64,000 bases of DNA from JBBQWZ01 sp038210135. Lineage in GTDB: Bacteria; Acidobacteriota; Terriglobia; Bryobacterales; Bryobacteraceae. Location: positions 1-64,000 of the forward strand of contig JBBQWZ010000001.1 of assembly GCA_038210135.1 (NCBI GenBank), given 5' to 3'. How positions within the stretch are numbered: the stretch's first letter is position 1; each line of letters begins with the position of its first letter. Both the position numbers and the translations under genes were made by a program. This document shows positions 43,282 through 51,032 of this stretch, piece by piece. The notes beneath the pieces were generated by a model. It saw only the letters and a program-made list of their open reading frames with translations, was not told the DNA's origin and ran no database searches.

Positions 43282-43758
43282 TTACTGGATCATCTTTTCG
43301 TCGCATTCGGAGATTTTTGTTACGGCGTCTTTGTACCGGCGTTCGGTGTCGGGGGTTTTGGGTTCCCGGCGTTTCCAACGAGCCACATTCTTTTGAAATT
43401 GGAGGCGGGCCCAGCCGTAGTGGCGATTGTGAAGGAGCATCCGGCCGTACAGGTCATCGAGATCGGAGGCGGCCTCGAGCGCTGCTAGCGTGGGTTTGCT
43501 TGGAGCAACCGCGCGGTCTCGAAGCGGTTCCGCTTTCTTGATGAGGGCGGACGCTTCGTCTGGTTTGCCATTCTTGTACGCAGCGTCGGCGTCGCGGGCG
43601 AGGATGGCCAGTTGCTCGACCATTTGGCCGTACCAGGGTTCCTTGGTGATGTCCTTGGTGGCGGAGGTTTCTGACGAGGAACGGCAGCCGGCCAGTCCGA
43701 TCAGGCATACGAGGACGATGGGCGAGTAAGGAAGCCGCACTGACACCAGGATTGGCAT
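43282..43758 (-). CDS. predicted lipoprotein of unknown function
   Basis: This 158-aa protein carries a lipobox (LIGLAGC) after a hydrophobic segment, so it should be lipidated and anchored in the envelope. The rest is mostly alpha-helical and resembles a tetratricopeptide-like hairpin bundle (AYKNGKPDEASALIKKAEPL ... YGWARLQFQKNVARWK). I do not recognise a family. The neighbouring lipoprotein gene at 44477-44779 is separate. Convergent neighbours and repeats surround it, so it is a single unit. Confidence 0.65.
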   Translation of the reverse strand: MPILVSVRLPYSPIVLVCLIGLAGCRSSSETSATKDITKEPWYGQMVEQLAILARDADAAYKNGKPDEASALIKKAEPLRDRAVAPSKPTLAALEAASDLDDLYGRMLLHNRHYGWARLQFQKNVARWKRREPKTPDTERRYKDAVTKISECDEKMIQ

Positions 43759-43882
43759 AACGCCGATCTCCGGGCAACTTGGCCGGCCGGCTCGCTCCCC
43801 GAAAACAGTTGCGGCGGCGGCGTGAGCCCTTGATAATCAGCGGAGATATCGCGGGATGAGGTGGTTGGAAGAGAGGGTTGCC

Positions 43883-44254
43883 ATGTACGAGAAAGAGCCG
43901 TTAGCGGCAGGCGAAGAGCATCTGGTCCGCGTCCGCAGAATCTGTGCCGCGTTGCCGGGTACAGCGGAGAAACTGTCGCACGGGGCTCCGACTTTCTTTC
44001 TGAAGAAGGGCGTGTACTGCATGTTCGTGAACAACCATCACAAGGATGGACATCTGGCTGTTTGGATTCCGGCGGAGCCCGGCGCGCAAGCGAATCTGAT
44101 CAAGGGTGAGCCGAAGAAGTTCTACCGGCCGCCTTACGTCGGAGTGAACGGCTGGGTCGGCCTCGAACTCGATCAGGTGGAAGACGATGAGCTTGGCTTC
44201 CATTTGGCGGAAGCGCATCGGATTATTTCCTCAAAGAAAACGGGCCGGAAATAG
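43883..44254 (+). CDS. MmcQ/YjbR family protein
   Basis: This 123-aa protein resembles the YjbR-like (CyaY-like fold) family: RICAALPGTAEKLSHGAPTF, VYCMFVNNHH and KGEPKKFYRPPYVGVNGWVG. Members are small, soluble and often called DNA-binding, but a clear function is lacking. ATG 43883 is preferred because GAGAGGG lies before it; the frame extends nine codons upstream. It stands alone between convergent genes. Confidence 0.85.
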   Translation: MYEKEPLAAGEEHLVRVRRICAALPGTAEKLSHGAPTFFLKKGVYCMFVNNHHKDGHLAVWIPAEPGAQANLIKGEPKKFYRPPYVGVNGWVGLELDQVEDDELGFHLAEAHRIISSKKTGRK

Positions 44255-44319
44255 CGGCTGGCCGCATGAAGCTATGCGCCGACAAGGCACTGCACCGGAT
44301 TCGCAATCAGAAGAAGTAA

Positions 44320-44351
44320 GGGCAGGCGTCCACCCTCAAATACGCCTGCCC
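44320..44351. terminator. bidirectional hairpin between convergent genes
   Basis: A perfect 10-bp stem GGGCAGGCGT/ACGCCTGCCC with a 12-base loop lies between the YjbR-like gene and the minus-strand lipoprotein gene. There is no T-run on either side, so termination is only inferred from position. Confidence 0.5.
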
Positions 44352-44476
44352 AAATCGACGCCACGCGGGTACTGCTACTTTGCGGGAGCCGTGTTTCCGC
44401 AGTGACGCCGGTGGCGCGCTGTCGAGGCTGTTCCGCCCTTTGTAAATCGACCCGCGCCGAACTCATTTTGGCCGCG

Positions 44477-44779
44477 TTAGCGCCAACGGCCATCGTGCCA
44501 GCGGTAGCCGTTCCGATACGACTCCCAGCGGCCCCCTTCCCAACGCCGGCCTGGGCGCGGAGGACGAACCCAACGGCCTTGCACCCAGCCGTATCTGCCT
44601 CCGTTGTACGCGTAATAGCCTTGCACCCACACAAACCCATATCCCGGTGCGGGACCGTATCGCTCAACCAGCGGGGGTGGTGGGGCGGTGCGCACGTAAT
44701 ATCCGCCGCCGCCTGCACAGGCGGTCAGGGAACTGAATGCTAAGACTGGAATCAACAACCACTTTTTCATTTGGTGCAT
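44477..44779 (-). CDS. small lipoprotein with Trp/Tyr-rich repeats (YXWGXW type)
   Basis: This 100-aa protein has a signal sequence and lipobox (LTACAGGGG), a proline spacer and three or more aromatic repeats (FVWVQGYYAYNGGRYGWVQG, RWVRPPRPGRRWEGGRWE). Repeats with W-x-G-x-W are found in small outer-membrane or periplasmic proteins of unknown function. ATG 44779 and ATG 44770 are both possible; AAAGG lies before the first. The protein would be very basic. Confidence 0.7.
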   Translation of the reverse strand: MHQMKKWLLIPVLAFSSLTACAGGGGYYVRTAPPPPLVERYGPAPGYGFVWVQGYYAYNGGRYGWVQGRWVRPPRPGRRWEGGRWESYRNGYRWHDGRWR

Positions 44780-44887
44780 CCGCCTTTCTGCTTAAATGAA
44801 CGCAGCTGGTAGGCGGGTGGTTGCGGTGGTTGCCGATCGTTAATCGAAACGCTTGTTAATCCAGAGCGTTTGCCGTCGCGGTTTTGG

Positions 44888-47017
44888 CTATTGCGCCTGC
44901 AGCCAGATTGGAACGGCGGGGCTGCAGATTCGCGAGCCGTTCGGCACCTGACCGCAAACGTAGATGAACGTTTGGAAGGTCAGAAAGGCGGGATGGATTT
45001 GCAGATTCACCTGCTGAATTCCGATGGCGCCCGGGGCGGGTCCAGCGTAAAGAGGCTGGAAGATATCGATGTCGTGCACGCGACCGGTAATGGTGCCGTT
45101 CAAGGGCAGGCCGGTGGCGAAGACCTGGAAGGCGGAGCCGGCGATTGCGGGAGCGTTTGCGCTGTTGACGGAGTAATCAAGGTTCAAGACGCCGCCGGGC
45201 AGAATGGCAGGGGCTACGTCGGCGACATTGACAACGAAGCTCGCCGTTTGCGTTCCTGCCGCGGAGATCGTCAGCACGGCGGTGGATTTTCCGGCCAGCG
45301 CGCCAGGAACGAGAATCAGCAGGCGAGTCCGCTGTTGTTCGAGGATAGCGACAGGATTTCCGTCGAGGGCGACGAGCAGATTTTGTGCGTTGAACGAATC
45401 GCCGTTAATCGCGGCGCGCGAGCCGGCTACGATGGCGGTAATCGAGGCATTGGCCGCATTGGTCACAGAGCGGATCGTGGGAGCCGGCAAGACAGGTGTC
45501 GCGCTGACGTTGATCTGCACAGGCACCACCGCGGTTCCGATGACCCCCGCGTTGATACGGATACTGGCATTGTAGATTCCAGGCGAGAGACCGGCCGGCA
45601 GAACATTCACCCGGATGGTGCTGTTATTGAAGCCGCTGGCGGGATCGAGTTGGAGCCAGCCACTCACCTCGGCGTACGTGACGCTGGCCGTCCAGAACAA
45701 CACTCCGCCGCCCGCGTTGGTGATCGGAAGATATAAGGGCTGCGAACCGCCGCCGGCATTTACTGAGAACTTCAAGGGATTGGGGACAGTTACGTTGAGC
45801 GCCGGGAAGTACGGGGCGCCGCAGTCGCCGATGGCCACGCAATCGTTGGCTGGCGTGGTCTGGATGAATCTCGGAACGGCTCCGTTCGAGGCGGTGGCTG
45901 AGGAAGAGAGCGCCGCGAGTGAGACGTCGAGCTGAGTCTGGAAGGTGGAGCCTACGGTGCCGGCCGGTAAGGTCAGGAAGGTTTGGATTTGCGCGTTTTG
46001 CAGGGAGAATTGATCGGCGGATATGACCTCGAACACCGCGAAGCCGGTTCCGTTGTCGAGGCTGACCTCGCGGGCCGTGTCGTAGGAATACGCGCCGGTT
46101 CCTGGGGGCGGAGCGATCAGAGTTGGAAAGCCGCCCGCGCCACTAGAGTCCGACCCCAATACGCGGGAAAGAAGCAGCGCGCTACTGCCGGCGGTAAAAA
46201 CTCCGCCGTTGAGCGGCAATCCCATGTCGCCAGCGGATGTCGGAACCGTGCCGTCTGTGCCGACTACGACATCGGGAACATAGATTCGCGCGCCGGCGGG
46301 GAAGCCGCTGTACTTAAAAATAAAACGCACGCCGGAATCCGCTTGAAAATTCGCCTGGTCGCTTTTCGGAGAAAAAGAACTGGCGAATCCTTCTGTAACC
46401 CGGAAGGTGGAAACGGAAGCTCCGCCCGCGGCGAGCGCGACGAAGGAGCCGTCGTAGCTGGGATACGGCGAACCGGCTGACGAGCAAATGAGGCGGCCAG
46501 GCGAGGAGCCGAGAAGAGACGCGAGCGGAATTCCAACGGTAAATTGGCTCGTAAATACGCTACTCAGGTTGCTTCCGTTAAACGCCAATTGCATTTGAAT
46601 GGAGCCGCCGCGGGTTTGTGTGGCGTTCGCGCGAACGTTCTGGATTCGGATGACAGCAGAGCCCTGCGAAGAGAGCGTAAAACTCAATCCATTGAAAACG
46701 GCTTGGTTATTTGCGGCCAGGACGGCCGGAACGTTGGCGTTGACGGGTCCGGCGCCGTTATCGATGCTGACGACGATATCGGTAACGGCACCCGCGGTCA
46801 GGCGATTGGTGAGGTTGACGGAGAGGAAAATATTGAGATTTCCGGTGACTGGCTGATTCGGCTGGCCGCCCGAACAGTTCATGGTGATGTCGCCGACGCG
46901 CTCCGTCACCCCTTCGGCGTGGACGATTGGCGAAGAGGACAGCGCGATGCACTGAAATCCCTGGCCAAGCGCGGCGGTGACTGCGCACACCATCAAGAAC
47001 GCGACACGTATCGGCAT
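44888..47017 (-). CDS. large secreted protein with TIGR03437-type C-terminal domain
   Basis: This 709-aa protein has a signal peptide (MPIRVAFLMVCAVTAALG) after a strong GGAGG; the frame extends 21 codons further without support. The body is Ser/Ala/Gly/Val-rich beta structure without recognised catalytic motifs. Residues about 425-520 look like an Ig-like module (NPLKFSVNAGGGSQPLYLP ... SGWLQLDPASGFNNSTIRVN). The last 180 residues (IRSVTNAANASITAIVAGSR ... FATGLPLNGTITGRV ... IQQVNLQIHP) are the Solibacter-type domain TIGR03437. It is probably a surface or secreted protein that binds other molecules. It is divergent from nadA, with only 48 bases between. Confidence 0.82.
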   Translation of the reverse strand: MPIRVAFLMVCAVTAALGQGFQCIALSSSPIVHAEGVTERVGDITMNCSGGQPNQPVTGNLNIFLSVNLTNRLTAGAVTDIVVSIDNGAGPVNANVPAVLAANNQAVFNGLSFTLSSQGSAVIRIQNVRANATQTRGGSIQMQLAFNGSNLSSVFTSQFTVGIPLASLLGSSPGRLICSSAGSPYPSYDGSFVALAAGGASVSTFRVTEGFASSFSPKSDQANFQADSGVRFIFKYSGFPAGARIYVPDVVVGTDGTVPTSAGDMGLPLNGGVFTAGSSALLLSRVLGSDSSGAGGFPTLIAPPPGTGAYSYDTAREVSLDNGTGFAVFEVISADQFSLQNAQIQTFLTLPAGTVGSTFQTQLDVSLAALSSSATASNGAVPRFIQTTPANDCVAIGDCGAPYFPALNVTVPNPLKFSVNAGGGSQPLYLPITNAGGGVLFWTASVTYAEVSGWLQLDPASGFNNSTIRVNVLPAGLSPGIYNASIRINAGVIGTAVVPVQINVSATPVLPAPTIRSVTNAANASITAIVAGSRAAINGDSFNAQNLLVALDGNPVAILEQQRTRLLILVPGALAGKSTAVLTISAAGTQTASFVVNVADVAPAILPGGVLNLDYSVNSANAPAIAGSAFQVFATGLPLNGTITGRVHDIDIFQPLYAGPAPGAIGIQQVNLQIHPAFLTFQTFIYVCGQVPNGSRICSPAVPIWLQAQ

Positions 47018-47065
47018 GCAATGCCTCCTCTGAGCGGTACTATAAGTATATCGGCGGTTCCGCTC

Positions 47066-47995
47066 ATGGTCGTCACCCAATCCATTACTGAAGAAATCCA
47101 GGATTTACGGCGTGCTCGCAAGGCAACCATCCTTGCGCATCATTACCAGGACGCCGAGATTCAGGAGCTGGCCGATTCGGTCGGCGACAGCCTGGAGCTG
47201 GCGCGAATCGCGAAGAAATTCGAAGGCGACGTTATCGCGTTTTGCGGCGTGTGGTTTATGGCCGAAACCGCAAAGGTCTTGAATCCGAATCGCGTGGTGG
47301 TGGTTCCGGATCGGGACGCGAGTTGCAGTCTGGTCGAAGGATGCCCGGTTGAAGCGGTTCGCGCGTTCAAGCGCAAGAATCCGGAGTACGCGATCGTCAG
47401 CTACATCAACACGTCGGTTGAGGTGAAGGCGGAAAGCGATATTCTTTGCACCTCCAGCAACGCGGTGAACATTGTGAATTCGATTCCCGCGGACAGGCCG
47501 GTGCTGTTTCTTCCCGATATCAATCTGGGAAATTACGTCATGGCGAAGACGGGTAGAAAGAATCTGAAGGTCTGGCAGGGCGCCTGCATCGTGCATTCGA
47601 CCTGGAACGCCAAACGGCTGACAAAAACCCGCGAACAGTTTCCGAACGCCATTGTCGTAGCGCATCCGGAGTGCCCAAAGGGCGTGCTCGACCAGGCGGC
47701 CTACATTGGCTCGACATCGTCGCTGATCGATTGGTGCGTGACGGCGCCGTACGACGAATTTATCGTGATGACCGAGAGCGGAGTGCGCTATTCTCTCGAA
47801 AAACGGGCTCCGGGCAAGAAATTTCATTTCGTGCCGAATGAGAATTGCAATTGCAGCGAGTGCCCGTACATGAAGATGAACACGCTTGAGAAATTGCGCG
47901 ATTGCCTGCGGGATCTGACGCCGCGCGTGGAAATTCCGGCCGAGATCATGACCGCGGCGGCGTTGCCGATCGAGCGGATGCTGGCGGTACGGTAG
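47066..47995 (+). CDS. nadA: quinolinate synthase A
   Basis: This 309-aa iron-sulfur enzyme condenses iminoaspartate with dihydroxyacetone phosphate to make quinolinate for NAD synthesis. Motifs are LAHHYQDAEIQELADSVGDS, the cysteine in FCGVWFMAETAK, LPDINLGNYV, CIVHSTW and the C-terminal cluster cysteines NCNCSECPYMKMNTLEKL. ATG 47066 was chosen; the frame continues far upstream inside the divergent gene. No strong ribosome site is seen. moaA follows with no gap (TAGATG), so the two are co-translated. nadB and nadC are not in this window. Confidence 0.95.
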   Translation: MVVTQSITEEIQDLRRARKATILAHHYQDAEIQELADSVGDSLELARIAKKFEGDVIAFCGVWFMAETAKVLNPNRVVVVPDRDASCSLVEGCPVEAVRAFKRKNPEYAIVSYINTSVEVKAESDILCTSSNAVNIVNSIPADRPVLFLPDINLGNYVMAKTGRKNLKVWQGACIVHSTWNAKRLTKTREQFPNAIVVAHPECPKGVLDQAAYIGSTSSLIDWCVTAPYDEFIVMTESGVRYSLEKRAPGKKFHFVPNENCNCSECPYMKMNTLEKLRDCLRDLTPRVEIPAEIMTAAALPIERMLAVR

Positions 47996-48988
47996 ATGGC
48001 CGAGGGTCTGCTCGATACATTCGGACGGCTGCACGACAACCTGCGCATCAGCGTGACCGACCGCTGCAACATACGGTGCTTTTACTGCATGCCGGAAGAC
48101 GTCCGCTTTCAGGATCGCGAGCATATTCTCAGCTTCGAGGAGATTGAGCGCTTCGTCCAGATCGCGGCGCGATTGGGCGTTCGCAAGTTGCGGCTAACCG
48201 GCGGCGAACCGCTGGTGCGAAAAGGTTTGCCGGACCTGATCCGGCGGCTGCTGGCGATCGACGGGATCGAGGACCTGGCACTGACGACCAACGCGGTGCT
48301 TCTTGCGGCGCAGGCGGATGAGCTTTACATGGCGGGTCTGCGGCGTCTGAATATCCACGTCGATACGCTCGAGGCGGAGAAGTTCCAGCGAATCACGCGG
48401 CGGGACGATCACGCCAAGGTAATGGCCGGCATTGATGCCGCGCAGCGACTGGGGTTCGGTCCGATCAAGATCAATGTGGTGGCGGTAAAGGATCTCATCG
48501 ACGCCGATATCGTGCCAATGGCGCGGTTCGGGCGCGAGCGAGGAATCGAGATTCGCTATATCGAATTTATGCCGCTGGATGCGCAGGGTTTGTGGCTGCG
48601 AGACAAGGTTTTGACGGCGGATCAGATGCTGGCGATGCTGACGCGCGAGATCGGGCCACTCGAAGCGGTTGCGGATCAGGATCCGCGTGCTCCGGCGACC
48701 GAATACCGGTTCCTTGATGGCGTGGGCCGGGTGGGCTTCATCGCCTCGATCAGTAGGCCTTTTTGCTTGAACTGCAATCGAATCCGCCTCACTTCCGATG
48801 GCAAGCTCCGCTATTGCCTGTTTGCCCACGATGAGACGGACGTGAAGGATCTGCTGCGCGCCGGGGCGTCGGACGAAGCGATTGAACAGGTGATCCGGAG
48901 CACGGTTCGCGCCAAGTGGATTGGCCACGAGATCAACACCGTCAACTTCATAGCTCCAGCGCGGCCGATGTATCAAATCGGCGGCTGA
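47996..48988 (+). CDS. moaA: GTP 3',8-cyclase (molybdenum cofactor biosynthesis)
   Basis: This 330-aa radical SAM enzyme starts molybdopterin synthesis. The N-terminal cluster motif is RCNIRCFYC, and the second cluster lies in CLNCNRIRLTSDGKLRYCLF. The GG terminus (QIGG) needed for activity is present. Other moa genes are not nearby. It is joined to nadA without a gap, an arrangement that joins two 4Fe-4S enzymes. The GNAT gene follows after 18 bases. Confidence 0.95.
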   Translation: MAEGLLDTFGRLHDNLRISVTDRCNIRCFYCMPEDVRFQDREHILSFEEIERFVQIAARLGVRKLRLTGGEPLVRKGLPDLIRRLLAIDGIEDLALTTNAVLLAAQADELYMAGLRRLNIHVDTLEAEKFQRITRRDDHAKVMAGIDAAQRLGFGPIKINVVAVKDLIDADIVPMARFGRERGIEIRYIEFMPLDAQGLWLRDKVLTADQMLAMLTREIGPLEAVADQDPRAPATEYRFLDGVGRVGFIASISRPFCLNCNRIRLTSDGKLRYCLFAHDETDVKDLLRAGASDEAIEQVIRSTVRAKWIGHEINTVNFIAPARPMYQIGG

Positions 48989-49006
48989 ATCGGATTGCTG
49001 TCTTCC

Positions 49007-49810
49007 ATGGAACCTGTCATTCGCGACATCGTTGCTATCCCCGAGATGCACAAAGCGGTCGATTTACAGCGCGCAGTATGGGGTTTTGACGATATCGATG
49101 CGGTGGGGACGGGCGAAATGCGAGCCGTGGTCGAGTCCGGCGGCTCGCTGATCGGCGCGTTCGATGGCGAGGAACTGATCGGGCTTACCTACGGATGGAT
49201 CGGCCTCGAGCACGGTCGCATCATTCTGCATTCGCATCTTGCAGCGGTGAAACCGGCTCTGCAAGGAACGAATATCGGGTACCGGCTGAAGATGGCCCAG
49301 CGGGATCGGATGCTGGCTCGTGGAATCGACACGATCACGTGGACCGTGGATCCTCTACAAAGCCGGAACGCGTATCTGAATTTCTCGAAGCTGGGCGTTC
49401 ACTGTGACAAGTATTTTGTCAACTTTTACGGGGACGAGACTTCGAGTGTTTTGCACCGCTCTGGCACTGACAGATTTCTTGTCACTTGGCCGCTGGACAA
49501 GAGCGGGCCTGTCGACGCCGCCAGCTTAATCGATCAGGGATCTACGCTGGTAACCTTCGACGACGGCACGAGACCGAAGATGCATACGGATACTTTGTTG
49601 CAAGGAAACCTGGCGATTGAGATCCCGGACGACATCAATGCGATCTTGCGCCAGGATAAACAATCTGCGATGGCTTGGCGCGAAGCGACGCGCTGGGCTT
49701 TCCTGAAAGCTTGCGAGGCGGGCTACCGCGTGACCGGATATGCCCGACGCGACCGTGGCGAGCTTCGATACGGTTCGTATTTATTGGTTAAAAATGTCGA
49801 ATCCCTCTGA
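49007..49810 (+). CDS. GNAT-family acetyltransferase-like protein (COG3375-like)
   Basis: This 267-aa protein shows the GNAT core: ALQGTNIGYRLKMAQRDRML for acetyl-CoA binding, and VDPLQSRNAYLNFSKLGVH. It appears to be of the large predicted-acetyltransferase group COG3375, whose substrate is unknown. The start is ATG 49007; the frame extends four codons upstream. Its 3' end overlaps the ilvA start (ATG 49794) by 17 bases. The C-terminal 60 residues lie outside the GNAT fold. Confidence 0.8.
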   Translation: MEPVIRDIVAIPEMHKAVDLQRAVWGFDDIDAVGTGEMRAVVESGGSLIGAFDGEELIGLTYGWIGLEHGRIILHSHLAAVKPALQGTNIGYRLKMAQRDRMLARGIDTITWTVDPLQSRNAYLNFSKLGVHCDKYFVNFYGDETSSVLHRSGTDRFLVTWPLDKSGPVDAASLIDQGSTLVTFDDGTRPKMHTDTLLQGNLAIEIPDDINAILRQDKQSAMAWREATRWAFLKACEAGYRVTGYARRDRGELRYGSYLLVKNVESL

Positions 49811-51032
49811 TCTTGCGAACCAACCCATCGAGTTGGCCGATATCCAGAGGGCAATGGGGCGGATTCGCAAATCCATTCCAATCACGCCGCTGGTGTATTC
49901 GGCAATCCTTTCGAAGCTGACGGGAAACGAAATCTTCCTGAAGCTCGAAAACCTGCAGATGACGGGATCCTTCAAGGAACGCGGCGCGCTGAATCGGATC
50001 CTGCTGATGACTCCGGACGAACAGCGGCGCGGCGTGATTGCGGCATCGGCGGGCAATCATGCGCAGGCAGTCGCGTATCACGCGACGCAGCGTGGCATCC
50101 GCTCGCAGATCGTGATGCCGATCACCACTCCCATCGTGAAAGCCATGCGGACACAGGAATACGGCGCGGAAGTGATTCTGCATGGTTCGAGCTTCGACGA
50201 GGCACTGGCCGAGGCTTACCGTCGCAGAGATGCCGAAGACTTGATGTTCCTCCACGCTTTCAACGACCGGGAGGTCATCGCGGGACAAGGAACCTTAGGC
50301 ATCGAGATGTTGGAGCAGGTTCCTGACCTGGACGCGATTGTGGCTCCGATTGGCGGCGGCGGATTGCTGGGCGGAATCGCGGTGGCCGCGAAGGCGATCA
50401 AGCCGGAAATCCGGATGATCGGCGTGGAGGCGGCGCGGGTGCCGTCGATGCTGGAGGCGGTCCGCGAAGGCAAGCCGGTTACGGTTCCGGCGGCGGCGAC
50501 AATTGCCGATGGAATTGCGGTGCGGCGCGCGGGCGAGTGGACGCTGCCGTTGATCCAGAAGTACGTGGACGAACTGGTGACGGTAGAGGAGGAAGAGATC
50601 GCCAGCGCGATCCTGCTGCTGCTGGAGCGGGAGAAGACGCTGGCGGAAGGCTCCGGCGCGGCGGCGATTGCGGCGTTGCTCAATTTCCGGACGGAGCTGA
50701 AAGGCAAGCAGGTTGGCGTGCTGGTGTGCGGCGGGAATATCGACGTTTCGATGTTGTCGCGGATCATCGAACGCGGCATGGTGCGGCAGGGCAGGCTAGT
50801 GCGGATGCGCTTCGAAGTGGCGGATCATCCAGGATCGCTGCAAGGAATTTGTGCGGTACTCGCGGCGAACCGCGCGAACGTCGTGGAGTTGATCCACGAC
50901 CGCTCGCATTACGGCGTTGGCTTGGGCAATACCAGCATCGACATCACGTTCGAGACGCGCGGCGGTAGTCACGTGGAAGAACTGGAACAGGCGTTGGACG
51001 CGGCCGGCTACCGGCACAGCCGCGTGCAGTAG
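49794..51032 (+). CDS. ilvA: threonine ammonia-lyase
   Basis: This 412-aa PLP enzyme converts threonine to 2-oxobutanoate. The PLP lysine is in MTGSFKERGALNRIL, the phosphate loop in PIGGGGLLGGIAVAA, and the C-terminal region (RFEVADHPGSLQGICAVLA ... DITFETRGG) is a single ACT-like regulatory domain, as in the short form of the enzyme. That form may be biosynthetic or catabolic. It lies in the same direction as nadA-moaA-GNAT and overlaps the GNAT end, so these four genes probably share a transcript. Confidence 0.9.
   Translation: MSNPSDLANQPIELADIQRAMGRIRKSIPITPLVYSAILSKLTGNEIFLKLENLQMTGSFKERGALNRILLMTPDEQRRGVIAASAGNHAQAVAYHATQRGIRSQIVMPITTPIVKAMRTQEYGAEVILHGSSFDEALAEAYRRRDAEDLMFLHAFNDREVIAGQGTLGIEMLEQVPDLDAIVAPIGGGGLLGGIAVAAKAIKPEIRMIGVEAARVPSMLEAVREGKPVTVPAAATIADGIAVRRAGEWTLPLIQKYVDELVTVEEEEIASAILLLLEREKTLAEGSGAAAIAALLNFRTELKGKQVGVLVCGGNIDVSMLSRIIERGMVRQGRLVRMRFEVADHPGSLQGICAVLAANRANVVELIHDRSHYGVGLGNTSIDITFETRGGSHVEELEQALDAAGYRHSRVQ

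Noticed and set aside
47105..48124. 339-codon minus-strand frame
   Set aside because: Antisense of nadA and the start of moaA.
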